Positions 8,788 through 17,661 are shown, counted from the stretch's first letter. The stretch is 64,000 nucleotides of DNA from Corynebacterium sp. (GCA_030531005.1 JAUMTW010000005.1:124001-188000); one strand, 5' to 3'. Numbers and translations are program-made. Notes: generated from the sequence alone by a model not told the origin.

Positions 8788-8933
8788 GGTGGGCGCTCTT
8801 TTCTAAAGCGATGGGGTACACGGGGTACTCAGTATGGTTGCGGCACCAAGTTTTCGGAACCGAAAATAGGGCGCCGAAGATACCTGCTATGCCAGGTGGA
8901 TCCATAATCGTTGTATTCCTGTAATAAAGTCCG

Positions 8934-8964
8934 AAAATCCCTGTGTAGACAGGGATTTTCTTGC
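8934..8964 (+). terminator. Intrinsic terminator after manB
   Basis: AAAATCCCTGT (8934-8944), loop GTAG, ACAGGGATTTT (8949-8959): an exact 11-bp stem with an A-rich 5' and T-rich 3' side, capable of working in both directions. Confidence 0.8.
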
Positions 8965-9104
8965 TGTCTCACCAAGCTATCTCGCCGAGTTCAAGTGATA
9001 ATCGAAGCTCGGTTGAGTATGCTTAGTACGGTTTATGCCAAGCAAAGGAGCTTGAGCAAGAGTAACGAGAGTACCGAGCAACCATACCCGTATACCGGGT
9101 ACGC

Positions 9105-9148
9105 ACTAGGTACATACCAGGTACATACTAGGTAGAAACTAGGTGCAC
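9105..9148 (+). repeat. Four tandem 11-nt repeats, ACyAGGTAsAt-like
   Basis: Abutting units at 9105-9115, 9116-9126, 9127-9137 and 9138-9148 share ACTAGGT or ACCAGGT, with variation in the last four bases. The period of 11 is close to one helical turn, so repeated binding to one DNA face is possible. A palindrome (9085-9101) lies directly upstream and manA starts 117 nt downstream. Confidence 0.85.
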
Positions 9149-9265
9149 ACAAGGCAGATGCCGGCAGATTCTTAGACCACGGAGTCTGCACACGCAGACT
9201 GGTGCGCAGGGATCCGTACTATCGGGCGAGTACTCGAAGACCTAGTACGAAGAGAAAGGTTTGAT

Positions 9266-10426
9266 ATGCAGCTGCTGACTCCTAGCACGCAAGCATATGC
9301 GTGGGGATCGCGCACGCTCATTCAAGAACTCCGCGGGCAACAGCCCGGAGGGTCTCCTATCGCCGAACTCTGGTACGGCGCACACCCAGCCGGCCCCTCC
9401 CAGGTAGCAGGAGAGAGTCTTGTTGACCTCATCGCCGAGAACCCAGACGTACTTGGCGAAAATGTTCGCGAAACGTACGGCGATCGCCTGCCCTTCTTGC
9501 TCAAGCTGCTGGCTGCTGACTTGCCGCTGTCCTTGCAAGCGCACCCTTCGAAGGCCCAGGCTGAAGAAGGCTTCGCCCGCGATAACGCCGCCGGGCTGGA
9601 ACTCACCGCCGGTAATCGTAACTACCGTGATGATAACCATAAGCCAGAACTCATCGTGGCTTTAAGTGAATTCCACGCCATGGCAGGCTTCCGCCCGCTT
9701 GCCCAGACTCGTGAACTTTTTGAAGTTCTTGATTGCCCCGAGCTGGACCGTTACCTCTCGCTGACCGTTGCTGATCCCGAGTTCGAAGAAGCTAACCTGC
9801 GTGCACTATTTACTACCTGGATTACCATTCCAGCTCAAGCGCGCATTGAATTGATTGACGCTGTTATTGCCGCGGCGAACAAAACCATTCCCAATGCCAA
9901 GCCATGGATGGCTCAAGCCCTGCGCAATATCGTCGAGCTCAATGAGCACTACCCACACGACATCGGTGTACTCGGTGCATTGTTGCTCAACTATGTGGTC
10001 TTGCAACCAGGCCAGGCGCTTTTCTTGGGCGCGGGCAACTTACATGCTTATGTGCGCGGCCTGGGGGTGGAGATCATGGCAAACTCCGATAATGTGCTGC
10101 GCGGCGGTTTGACCGCTAAGCACATCAATGTGCCTGAACTCGTACGAGTCTTACGTTTTAGTCCCTTGGCAGACGTCATCGTGGATCCAGAAGGCACGCA
10201 TTATCCAGTTCCTGTGCCAGACTTCGCAATCGAACGGGTAGAAATCGCTGATGCCATCACTCGAGATCTTGGTCAACGCCCCGGTATTGCGTTGTGTACT
10301 GCAGGAGAGCTCAAAGTCGGCGATGTGGAGATCGCTCCAGCACAAGCAGTGTGGATTCCAGCTCATGAAGGGCCGTGGCAAGTGAGTGGAACAGGCGAAC
10401 TCTTTATCGCCACCGTGGGCGCTTAA
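9266..10426 (+). CDS. manA: Mannose-6-phosphate isomerase, class I
   Basis: A 386-residue zinc-dependent type I phosphomannose isomerase that interconverts fructose-6-phosphate and mannose-6-phosphate, the entry to GDP-mannose. The N-terminus has YAWGSRTLI and AELWYGAHPAGPS. Metal ligands are in LQAHPSKAQAEEGF (Gln and His) and NHKPELIVAL (Glu). A cupin part contains ALFLGAGNLHAYVRGLGVEI with another His, then NSDNVLRGGLTAKHIN with the catalytic Arg region. Length is normal for the family. ATG 9266 has AGAGAAAGG about 6 nt upstream. Confidence 0.93.
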   Translation: MQLLTPSTQAYAWGSRTLIQELRGQQPGGSPIAELWYGAHPAGPSQVAGESLVDLIAENPDVLGENVRETYGDRLPFLLKLLAADLPLSLQAHPSKAQAEEGFARDNAAGLELTAGNRNYRDDNHKPELIVALSEFHAMAGFRPLAQTRELFEVLDCPELDRYLSLTVADPEFEEANLRALFTTWITIPAQARIELIDAVIAAANKTIPNAKPWMAQALRNIVELNEHYPHDIGVLGALLLNYVVLQPGQALFLGAGNLHAYVRGLGVEIMANSDNVLRGGLTAKHINVPELVRVLRFSPLADVIVDPEGTHYPVPVPDFAIERVEIADAITRDLGQRPGIALCTAGELKVGDVEIAPAQAVWIPAHEGPWQVSGTGELFIATVGA

Positions 10427-10467
10427 ACTCACCCGCTACCCCAGGCGACGAGCCCGGGTTGCCTGCA

Positions 10468-10506
10468 ATCTTCCGAAGGTCACGTCACGACCATCGGAAG
10501 ATTTTT
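10468..10506 (+). terminator. Intrinsic terminator after manA
   Basis: ATCTTCCGA (10468-10476) pairs with TCGGAAGAT (10494-10502) across a 17-nt loop, followed by TTTTG. It starts 42 nt past the manA stop. Confidence 0.75.
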
Positions 10507-10675
10507 GTGATCTTGGGGGTAATCTGCCCCAAACATCCTGCAGCCCCCTCAATCCCTGGTATGAATAAGGGGAGACGTGCACTGTGTGCGTAGTTATAAA
10601 AGTTGAGGCCCCAAATCGTGCAGGGCTGCGACTTTCATAGCATGAAAGACTACCTACGAAGAAAGTGATCTACCG

Positions 10676-11026
10676 GTGAGCACCTGGGAAGAATACATTT
10701 TGACCCACGAGGACAACGTGGATTTCCTCGAAGAACTCAATGAACTCGAAACTGAGGAAGTACCCCAGTCCCTGCACGACACCTGCATCCTGGCCCAAGG
10801 TGCCGCAGAAGACAGTGAAGAATACCTCAATGGTGTTGCTGCAGCGACCATCGTGGCGATATGGGCCGGTGCCACCTTTAGTGCGGGTGAAGTCCTTGAT
10901 GATTATCCCTACATCCGTGCCAACATTGGCCATGATGATGAGCAACTTCATGAGATTGCCTCCAATTTATTGGAGTCCGTGGATGAAGAATATGACCTGG
11001 AGGCCTTCTTGGAAGCACTGTCGTAA
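10676..11026 (+). CDS. DUF4259 domain protein
   Basis: A 116-residue, strongly acidic soluble protein of the DUF4259 type. The family is known only as bacterial small proteins of unknown role. It starts MSTWEEYILTHEDNVDFLEE and shows the typical NGVAAATIVAIWAGATF helix followed by a charged C-terminal helix (LLESVDEEYDLEAFLEAL). No membrane segment or signal peptide. GTG 10676 is the only in-frame start near the beginning and has a weak upstream site. It is flanked by terminators on both sides (10468-10506 and 11090-11117), so it is probably a single-gene unit. Confidence 0.7.
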   Translation: MSTWEEYILTHEDNVDFLEELNELETEEVPQSLHDTCILAQGAAEDSEEYLNGVAAATIVAIWAGATFSAGEVLDDYPYIRANIGHDDEQLHEIASNLLESVDEEYDLEAFLEALS

Positions 11027-11374
11027 AGTGTGTACCCGTTGGTTTGGAATTAGTAAACCAGCGTGTGACTTGCAGACTGTTATCATCCGACGCACCTTAG
11101 ATCAGGGTGCGTTTTGTTGTGTGTAGCTTGGAGCTGCTAGCAGTGTTGGCACTAGCGGAGGAGTGCAGTACTGCAGGTTCCTGGCAAGTGTGGGAATCGT
11201 CCAGCTGCAATAGCAATTGGCGCATGGTACCAGGTACCCTTATCCCGAAACCGTACTACCTGCATTCTGCCATCAAGAATTGGCTGTACTGGCGGCAAGT
11301 TGTAGGGGCACTAAGAACTGTAGACCGTACCGCAGAAACAACACCTCGAAACCCTCACGAAAGGCATGAAGGTA
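11027..11374 (+). promoter_or_regulatory. DUF4259-tmk intergenic region
   Basis: A 348-bp gap containing the DUF4259 terminator, an ACCAGGTAC motif at 11229-11237 related to the manA-upstream repeats, and the tmk ribosome site. In mycobacteria sahH (S-adenosylhomocysteinase) sits directly before tmk; no remnant is visible here. Confidence 0.5.
11090..11117 (+). terminator. Intrinsic terminator
   Basis: ACGCACC (11090-11096) pairs with GGTGCGT (11106-11112) around a 9-nt loop, followed by TTTGTTG. Confidence 0.75.
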
Positions 11375-12001
11375 ATGATCCTGGCAATCGAAGGCATCGA
11401 CGGCGCGGGCAAGAACACACTCGTGCGCGCATTGGCCAAGCATGCGCCCCAAAAAGTGCATACCTTGCAATTCCCGCGCTATGAGGAGTCTGTCCACGCG
11501 CAATTAGCTCAAGCTGCACTCTACGGGAAGATGGGGGACCTTACTGACTCCATCAATGGCATGGCCACCTTGTTTGCTCTCGATCGCTATGGTGCCAAAG
11601 AGCAGCTTGAAGCCTTTGTAGATTGCGCAGAGATTCTCATTCTCGATCGCTATATTGCTTCGAATGCTGCTTATTCTGCTGCCCGTGCCGGCGAGAAGGC
11701 ATTGTTTGATTGGGTTTATGAACTCGAGGTTGTTCAGCTGGGTTTACCTGTCCCAGATCTGCAGATTCTCTTACATACTCCCCATGAGTTAGCCCGGCAG
11801 CGCGCCCAGCAGCGCGAGGCGCAGGATGATTCACGTACCCGGGATCGCTATGAGCGCGATAGCCAGCTGCAACAAGATACCGCAACTAACTATGAAGAAT
11901 TAGCTCGCCGTTCTTGGTTGAGTCCCTGGGAAATCGTCGCGCCGGATGCTGATCCAGAAGCAGTAGCTGCAGATATTTTCACTGTCCTCCATGAGGTATA
12001 A
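11375..12001 (+). CDS. tmk: Thymidylate kinase
   Basis: A 208-residue dTMP kinase making dTDP for DNA synthesis. The P-loop is GIDGAGKNT at about residues 6-14, with Asn in place of the usual Ser/Thr spacing as in actinobacterial enzymes. The DRY-type motif is LILDRYIASNAAYSAAR and the lid region is rich in Arg (ARQRAQQREAQDDSRTRDRYERD). The ATG at 11375 is chosen over the ATG at 11366 because AAGG at 11361-11364 is then 10 nt upstream and the protein begins MILAIEGIDG as in relatives. It precedes mtrA, as in mycobacteria. Confidence 0.92.
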   Translation: MILAIEGIDGAGKNTLVRALAKHAPQKVHTLQFPRYEESVHAQLAQAALYGKMGDLTDSINGMATLFALDRYGAKEQLEAFVDCAEILILDRYIASNAAYSAARAGEKALFDWVYELEVVQLGLPVPDLQILLHTPHELARQRAQQREAQDDSRTRDRYERDSQLQQDTATNYEELARRSWLSPWEIVAPDADPEAVAADIFTVLHEV

Positions 12002-12377
12002 TTTTTGTAGTTTAAGCATTGTCTTAAGGGGTTTTGATTTGGGAATTCTCTTCGCATGATTTCGAGGAGTTTGCTCTTACTTGCAGGCAAGTGTGTTGTG
12101 AAAATCGCATGCAGGCAGGCAAGAGAGTATCCTCGATTTGGGTATCTGAGTTCCTTGCAAGCGCCCATTGAGAGGGAAGTCTTATGGAAGAGTTTCGGAA
12201 GTAGGCGCTCCATTGCCTCCGTGCTTGAGCTCAGCGCTGGGTTGTCCCAGTTGTTTTGTGGGTTGAGTCGGAGTGTTTGCGTGATGATGACCTCGCCGGG
12301 ACGATGCTGCCACTATTGTGTTTTCTGTTGAACATGGAGACTCCGCACCGGTCTCGCGGAGAGAGGAAGTAAAGCGC
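12002..12377 (+). promoter_or_regulatory. tmk-mtrA intergenic region
   Basis: A 376-bp gap with no convincing ORF or terminator. The word GCAGGCAAG occurs twice (about 12082 and 12114). The mtrA promoter must lie here or upstream of tmk; GAGAGAGGAAG, about 9-19 nt before the mtrA GTG, is its ribosome site. Confidence 0.4.
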
Positions 12378-13055
12378 GTGACCCCCAAGATCCTCGTCGT
12401 TGATGATGACCCCGCCATCTCTGAACTGCTATCCATTGTGCTGGAAACTGAGGGCTTTTCCACCACCCCAGTTGTTGATGGTGCTGATGCCATCCCAACT
12501 TTTCACGCAGAAAATCCTGATCTGATTCTGCTCGACCTCATGCTGCCTGGCATGAATGGCATCGATATCTGTCGCGAAATCCGCAAAGAATCTGCTGTGC
12601 CAATCATTATGCTCACCGCTAAGACCGACACTGTTGATGTTGTCTTAGGCTTGGAATCTGGGGCAGATGATTATGTACAAAAGCCTTTCAAGACCAAGGA
12701 ACTTATCGCTCGTATTCGCGCGCGCCTGCGTCAAACCGAGGCGCCTGATGATGGCATTATCCGTATAGCGGATTTGGTCATTGACATCAATGGGCACACC
12801 GTTACTCGCGATGGAGCAGACTTAGGCTTGACCCCCATTGAATTCGAGCTGCTACACACCATGGCTGAAAAGCCTGGCCAGGTGTTCTCGCGCAAGGATC
12901 TGCTCAATCAGGTATGGGGTTATGCCCATGCTACTGATACTCGCTTGGTGAATGTGCATGTGCAGCGGCTGCGTTCCAAGGTCGAGGTTGATCCGGAGAA
13001 CCCCCAAGTTGTACTCACGGTACGTGGTGTGGGCTATAAGATCGTCCAGGCATAA
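12378..13055 (+). CDS. mtrA: Response regulator MtrA
   Basis: A 225-residue OmpR/PhoB-type response regulator, partner of MtrB, controlling wall metabolism, cell division and osmotic response genes in corynebacteria and mycobacteria. The receiver domain starts MTPKILVVDDDPAISE, with the phospho-acceptor Asp53 in LILLDLMLPGMNG and the conserved Lys in DYVQKPF. The winged helix (about 130-225) contains TPIEFELLHTMAEKPGQVFS and the recognition part TRLVNVHVQRLRSKV. GTG 12378 is the family start; the in-frame ATG at 12318 would add 20 unusual residues. A terminator-like hairpin follows, so mtrB may be partly uncoupled. Confidence 0.95.
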   Translation: MTPKILVVDDDPAISELLSIVLETEGFSTTPVVDGADAIPTFHAENPDLILLDLMLPGMNGIDICREIRKESAVPIIMLTAKTDTVDVVLGLESGADDYVQKPFKTKELIARIRARLRQTEAPDDGIIRIADLVIDINGHTVTRDGADLGLTPIEFELLHTMAEKPGQVFSRKDLLNQVWGYAHATDTRLVNVHVQRLRSKVEVDPENPQVVLTVRGVGYKIVQA

Positions 13056-13466
13056 CGTGGTCTTGTATAACAACACATAGCAAAAAATGAAGCGGGACCC
13101 CGAACAGCGGTTCCCGCTTTTGTGCACGTAGCGCAGCGCAGGAAGCTTGACATAAGCCGCTTGGCATTGGAATACTGCGGCGTAAGGGCAGAGGCCGCGT
13201 ATAATTCAAGCTCGATTTTCACCGCAGTAGGCATCATCGAACAACCCGTCAACACTGCACCTATTCCATTGTGTCCAGTAGGTAACAGGAATACAACGAC
13301 AGTACTACGAGTGTGGGGTTGAGGTGCTCAACGCCTTTCTTTAGCAGTTATTTGTAGATATTCTCGATAGTACGATGTCAGCAGCTTTGTCGGTTTTCGT
13401 TTTGACACAAGCTAATGGCACCCACGGTGCACCCAGGTACCGTGATGAGCAGAAAATTGTAGGTAT
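13056..13466 (+). promoter_or_regulatory. mtrA-mtrB intergenic region
   Basis: A 411-bp gap, long for a two-component pair. It contains the hairpin at 13090-13122 and CCCAGGTAC at 13432-13440, close to the manA-upstream motif. Small ORFs here show no coding character. A separate mtrB promoter is likely. Confidence 0.45.
13090..13123 (+). terminator. Terminator-like hairpin after mtrA
   Basis: AAGCGGGA (13090-13097) pairs with TCCCGCTT (13112-13119), extended by CC/GG across a bulge, then TTG. It lies 35 nt past the mtrA stop. Confidence 0.7.
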
Positions 13467-15809
13467 ATGGCCAAAGACTCAGCAGATTCCTCCCCGGAAT
13501 ACCATGCAGATACTGCAGAGTTCGATCTCTTTGATCGGGCTATTGCAGATGTCGAGCGTGACTTTGCTGAGCAAGAATCCGCTATCAGCCAACCTCAGCT
13601 GGACCGGCTGCCGCTGCTCGAAGAGGAGCTTCAAACTGAAGAAAAAGTGCCTTGGCGCACCCGCCTCAATCCGGTCTATCGCGCCCGCCAATTCCAAGAA
13701 ACCTGGCGCACCTCGCTGCAATTCCGAATCCTCAGCTCCATTGTGGGTGTAGTGGCAGTAACCATTATTATTCTGGCGATCGTACTAGTGAACTTCGTTT
13801 CCCAGCGTTTGATGAGTACCAAGGTAGATGTTGCTAACTCTGAGATCGACCGTTTGCGTGTTGCCGTAGAAACCCAATTGGCTAGTCAAAGTGGGGCGGG
13901 GGACTTGCAAGCACAGCTGTCTGCGGCGCGTTCTGCGGTGCTCAACCAAGACACCATTGTGGAGACCCAATCCAGTTACGATCTGGTGCTGCAGGTGGAA
14001 AGTGGTAATGGTTTCACAATTGCCCCGGAGGAATTCCGAGTACCGCAGGGCTTAGAAGAGCTCGTGAGCTCTGGGCAGGTGGCTTACCAATTCATGATGG
14101 TTTCCAGCAGCCAAGGTAGCTCCTACTCAGCCCTAGCGATTGGCAGTCCTGCGGATTCTGAAATCCCTGGTCTGCAGGTCTATTTGTTACTGCCGATGCA
14201 GGCCGAAAATGAGACCCTTAGCTTGCTACGCGGCACGATGATCGTTGTTGGTGGCATCGTCTCCTTGCTGCTGGCTACGATCGTGTGGATGCTCATGCAG
14301 CAAGTTTTGGGCCCAGTGCGTTCGGCAAGTCGGATTGCCACCCGCTTCAGTGATGGCCACTTGCGCGAACGCATGGTCGTTAGCGGCGAGGATGAGATGG
14401 CCGCACTCGCAGTGAGCTTCAATAAGATGGCGGAATCGGTGTCCAAGCAGATCACCGAACTTGAGCAATATGGAAATCTGCAGCGCCAATTCACGTCGGA
14501 TGTTTCTCATGAGTTGCGTACTCCAATTACGGCGATTCGCATGGCCGCAGAAATGGTGGCTGAGTATGCCGATGATTTGCCTCCAGTGGCTGCCAAGGCC
14601 AGCAATCACCTGCTGACCCAACTGGATCGCTTTGAGTCCTTATTGGCCGACTTGCTGGAGATTTCGCGCTTTGATGCTGGCGTGGTGGAATTAAGCGCCG
14701 ATCCAATCAATATCGCCGATCCTTTGCGCGATGCTTCAGAGCAGGTCAAAGCCCTGGCCGAAAAGGTAGGCGTGCCGATTTTCTTTAACTTGCCCGATCA
14801 TCCAGTGGTATTTGAAGGCGATCGCCGCCGTGTGGAACGTATCATTCGCAATCTATTGGCCAATGCGATTGACCACTCGGAAAAGCGCCCCATTGTGGTT
14901 ACCGTCGCCGAGAATAAGCACGCCGTGGCTTTAAGCGTGGTTGATCATGGTGTGGGTTTAAAGCCTGGTCAGGCAGATTTGGTGTTCAACCGTTTCTGGC
15001 GTGCAGACCCCTCTCGTCAGCGTTCTTCGGGAGGTACCGGCTTGGGGCTGGCAATTTCGCGCGAGGATGCGGCGCTCCACGGCGGTTCCCTGGATGCCAT
15101 AGGTGTGCCGGGCCAAGGCTCCATGTTTCGCTTGGTACTGCCGAAAGAAGCCGGAACGCCAATCGAAGAGGCCCCCATCACCCTGGTTGCCCCCGCCCCG
15201 TGGCCAGCGCATGCTGAACTCTATGATGCGATTGTGTTAGGAGACATGCTGGCTGCGGATAATTCCACTGCTGCTACCGAGTGGCCAGATGCTGGAGATT
15301 TGTTCGATAAAGAAACCACACTGGATACCGTGAACCCAGCCACCGTGAACCCAGCCACTGTGAATACTGCTACTGCGAATGCTGCGTTACCTGGTGTGAA
15401 CGGCGGGACTGATGATTTTAACGATCCTTTCTTCGATGATGACTACCCAACCGAAGAAGAACTTGCCGCTGCAGCAGCAGAATTCGAAGACTTTGACCCT
15501 TCCGGATTCAGCGAGGCAGCATTGGCCGAAATGGACTGGGATACCGAAAACGAAGCACTCGATGAGGCTTATGATGACCCCACGTCGAGGAGTCGCCGCA
15601 TGAACGAGGCGCCCGTGGCTGAGCAAGAACGTGGGACAGAGCAAGAACGTGGGCAAGTAGATTCCCACGCCGCACCAGGCACCGCAGCCAGTACGGGTAA
15701 GGAATCCTGGATGCATTTGGGTAATCCCGATGAAGTCTATAGTGAGGTATGGGTGCTGGCAGACCAAGCCACGATCTCCCACGATTTTGAGCAGGCCCCG
15801 GAGGAATAA
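13467..15809 (+). CDS. mtrB: Sensor histidine kinase MtrB, with long acidic C-terminal extension
   Basis: A 780-residue membrane histidine kinase for MtrA. Order: cytoplasmic N-terminus; membrane helix at about 92-117 (SSIVGVVAVTIIILAIVLVN); extracellular sensor (about 118-250); second helix about 252-275; HAMP; phospho-acceptor His in FTSDVSHELRTPITA (about 345); ATP-binding domain with N box NLLANAIDHS, G1 VVDHGVGL and G2 GGTGLGLAISRED, ending near residue 558. About 220 further residues are acidic, Ala/Asp/Glu-rich and probably disordered, with VNPAT-like repeats at about 15331-15384. Known MtrB proteins are clearly shorter. The stop overlaps the lpqB ATG by one base, implying coupled translation. 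Confidence 0.93.
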   Translation: MAKDSADSSPEYHADTAEFDLFDRAIADVERDFAEQESAISQPQLDRLPLLEEELQTEEKVPWRTRLNPVYRARQFQETWRTSLQFRILSSIVGVVAVTIIILAIVLVNFVSQRLMSTKVDVANSEIDRLRVAVETQLASQSGAGDLQAQLSAARSAVLNQDTIVETQSSYDLVLQVESGNGFTIAPEEFRVPQGLEELVSSGQVAYQFMMVSSSQGSSYSALAIGSPADSEIPGLQVYLLLPMQAENETLSLLRGTMIVVGGIVSLLLATIVWMLMQQVLGPVRSASRIATRFSDGHLRERMVVSGEDEMAALAVSFNKMAESVSKQITELEQYGNLQRQFTSDVSHELRTPITAIRMAAEMVAEYADDLPPVAAKASNHLLTQLDRFESLLADLLEISRFDAGVVELSADPINIADPLRDASEQVKALAEKVGVPIFFNLPDHPVVFEGDRRRVERIIRNLLANAIDHSEKRPIVVTVAENKHAVALSVVDHGVGLKPGQADLVFNRFWRADPSRQRSSGGTGLGLAISREDAALHGGSLDAIGVPGQGSMFRLVLPKEAGTPIEEAPITLVAPAPWPAHAELYDAIVLGDMLAADNSTAATEWPDAGDLFDKETTLDTVNPATVNPATVNTATANAALPGVNGGTDDFNDPFFDDDYPTEEELAAAAAEFEDFDPSGFSEAALAEMDWDTENEALDEAYDDPTSRSRRMNEAPVAEQERGTEQERGQVDSHAAPGTAASTGKESWMHLGNPDEVYSEVWVLADQATISHDFEQAPEE

Positions 15810-17518
15810 TGCGACGCATTGTAAGCCTTAGCATGGCAGCACTCTTACTCAGTACTGTCACCGCGTGTACCTCCTTACCCAGTGAGAGTGAGCCTGTCGC
15901 CCTTCGCACCCTTGATGATGGAACCTCTGAAGGGGAGCTGAGTCCTGCTGCGGACCTGGAACCAGACTTGGTGGCCCGCGAATTCTATGAGGCCACCGCT
16001 GTACCCACCCAGCGCTATGCCTATGCGCGTAGTTACCTTACGGAAGATGCCGCTTCCAAGTGGAACCCACCGAATGAGTTACTGATCTTGGATAACGTGG
16101 ATGTGAACTTCCGCGAGGCCACCGATGTCCAACGCATCTACTCGGTACAAGGGATCATTGTGGGTGTTGTCAGTTCTAACGGTGCGTACCAGGTGACCAA
16201 CCAAAACTACGCTGTGGATATGACCTTGACCCAAGTTGATGGCCAATGGCGGATTATGGATCTGCCAGACCAGATTGTGGTGGAGCGCAGCCAATTCCGG
16301 GCGCGCTACGATGCACATGCAGTCTATTTCTTCGATACCCTTGGCACCCAACTTGTTGGCGATCGGCGGTGGTTTTTTAATAGCACCGATCGCTTGAGTT
16401 CAGACCTTGCAGCGATGGTCCTGCGCGGACCATCGGATTCGCTTGCCCCTGCTATTAATTTCGACTTGCCAAGTAATGCCAACTTCGTGGGGTTCACCGA
16501 TGGTGTATACCGTTTTACCGGTTTAACGGAACTCGATGCTGAGCGCACGAATAGGTTGGCAGCCCAATTGGTATGGACTCTCTCCTTAAGCGGTATTTCG
16601 GGTCCGTATGTGCTCGACTTTGATGGCGGACATGTGCCCTCGCCAATCGATGGCGATGATGAGCTCACCGTGGAAGACTTCGTGCAATACAATCCGCAAT
16701 CTTCGAGTGCCTATGCTTCAAATCTGTATGCAGTTCACGATGGGGCAGTCTTCCGGCGCCGAGGTAACGCTTATGGACCGGCTTATGAGGTTGAAATTCC
16801 CGGATTTGTGCAAGACATGGCAGTATCGGGTGCGCGTAATCGAGCCTTGTTGGTTTCCCAAATGCCTGGTGAAGAGCAGGTCCTCTACGGTGTGAGTTCG
16901 GACTTCGTGGTGCGCGAGTATTTGCGTGCGGCATCGATTAGTAAGCCAAGCTATGAGGCTAGTGGCTATGGCGCCTGGATCGTGGTGGATGGCCAAAATG
17001 TGGTGCGCCTCTCGCAGCAAGAAGGGGAGACGGAACTATCTTTCCAGGATGTGATCATTGAAGGGCTTCCCGAGGATCATGCTCCAATTACCCAGCTGCA
17101 GATTTCTCCCTCGCGCGCCCGGCTGGCCTTCATCATGGACGGAAAACTCTATGTGGGCACTATTGCAAGCCCAACCCCGAATGAAATTCGGGTGGTTAAT
17201 ATTCACCAGGTACTCCCAGCTCTGGAGGATCGCCTTACTGCTTTGAGCTGGCAAAGTGAGATGTCGATTGTGGTCGGCACTGCCAATGTTGAAGCCCCGG
17301 TGCGGGTGATTGCTGTGGATGGCTCGAATACCAATCAGCTTTCCAATAGCAACCTTAATGGCCCCGTCACTGCGATTGCGGCAAACTCTAGCACCATTTA
17401 TGTCACTGATTCTCGTGGGTCATATGAGATTCCAGCTGATAGCACTTCCGATTCTGACTTCTGGCGTGAAGTCAGCGGACTTGAGGGGACAAAGGCGATG
17501 GTGATTGTGCCGGAGTAA
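15809..17518 (+). CDS. lpqB: Lipoprotein LpqB, MtrAB accessory protein
   Basis: A 569-residue exported lipoprotein that in Actinobacteria modulates MtrB signalling. A signal peptide ends at a lipobox with Cys20 (STVTAC), predicting a lipid-anchored extracytoplasmic protein. The N-terminal half has a GerMN-like domain (PSDSLAPAINFDLPSNANF, VYRFTGLTELDAERTNRLAAQLVWTL); the C-terminal half is a beta-propeller-like region with several repeated sheets (RARLAFIMDGKLYVGTI, VYVTDSRGSY-like). Overlap of TAATG with mtrB indicates an operon. Length fits the family. Confidence 0.92.
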   Translation: MRRIVSLSMAALLLSTVTACTSLPSESEPVALRTLDDGTSEGELSPAADLEPDLVAREFYEATAVPTQRYAYARSYLTEDAASKWNPPNELLILDNVDVNFREATDVQRIYSVQGIIVGVVSSNGAYQVTNQNYAVDMTLTQVDGQWRIMDLPDQIVVERSQFRARYDAHAVYFFDTLGTQLVGDRRWFFNSTDRLSSDLAAMVLRGPSDSLAPAINFDLPSNANFVGFTDGVYRFTGLTELDAERTNRLAAQLVWTLSLSGISGPYVLDFDGGHVPSPIDGDDELTVEDFVQYNPQSSSAYASNLYAVHDGAVFRRRGNAYGPAYEVEIPGFVQDMAVSGARNRALLVSQMPGEEQVLYGVSSDFVVREYLRAASISKPSYEASGYGAWIVVDGQNVVRLSQQEGETELSFQDVIIEGLPEDHAPITQLQISPSRARLAFIMDGKLYVGTIASPTPNEIRVVNIHQVLPALEDRLTALSWQSEMSIVVGTANVEAPVRVIAVDGSNTNQLSNSNLNGPVTAIAANSSTIYVTDSRGSYEIPADSTSDSDFWREVSGLEGTKAMVIVPE

Positions 17519-17661
17519 GTGCTTGCCATCGAAAGTAGCGACACAACCACCGGGTGGCGTTAGGCAGTTGTTGGGCATCATCAGCTTGGGATGCTGCCCA
17601 AACCGCAAGTACCTCAAAGCAGCCTAAAAACAGGTAGTCAAAAGTGAACAGGGGGAACATA

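Larger units (their letters stand above)
8788..9265 (+). promoter_or_regulatory. manB-manA intergenic region
   Basis: A 478-bp gap holding the manB terminator, an imperfect palindrome TACCCG-TATAC-CGGGTA at 9085-9101 and the 4 x 11-nt array at 9105-9148. No gene is supported. In mycobacteria a phosphosugar-isomerase-like gene (Rv3256c) lies here between manB and manA; nothing resembling it remains. Confidence 0.5.

Noticed and set aside
13122..13322. 66-residue ORF between mtrA and mtrB
   Set aside because: Corynebacteria can carry a small gene here, but this reading has no coding character and no ribosome site, and it starts just after the terminator hairpin.
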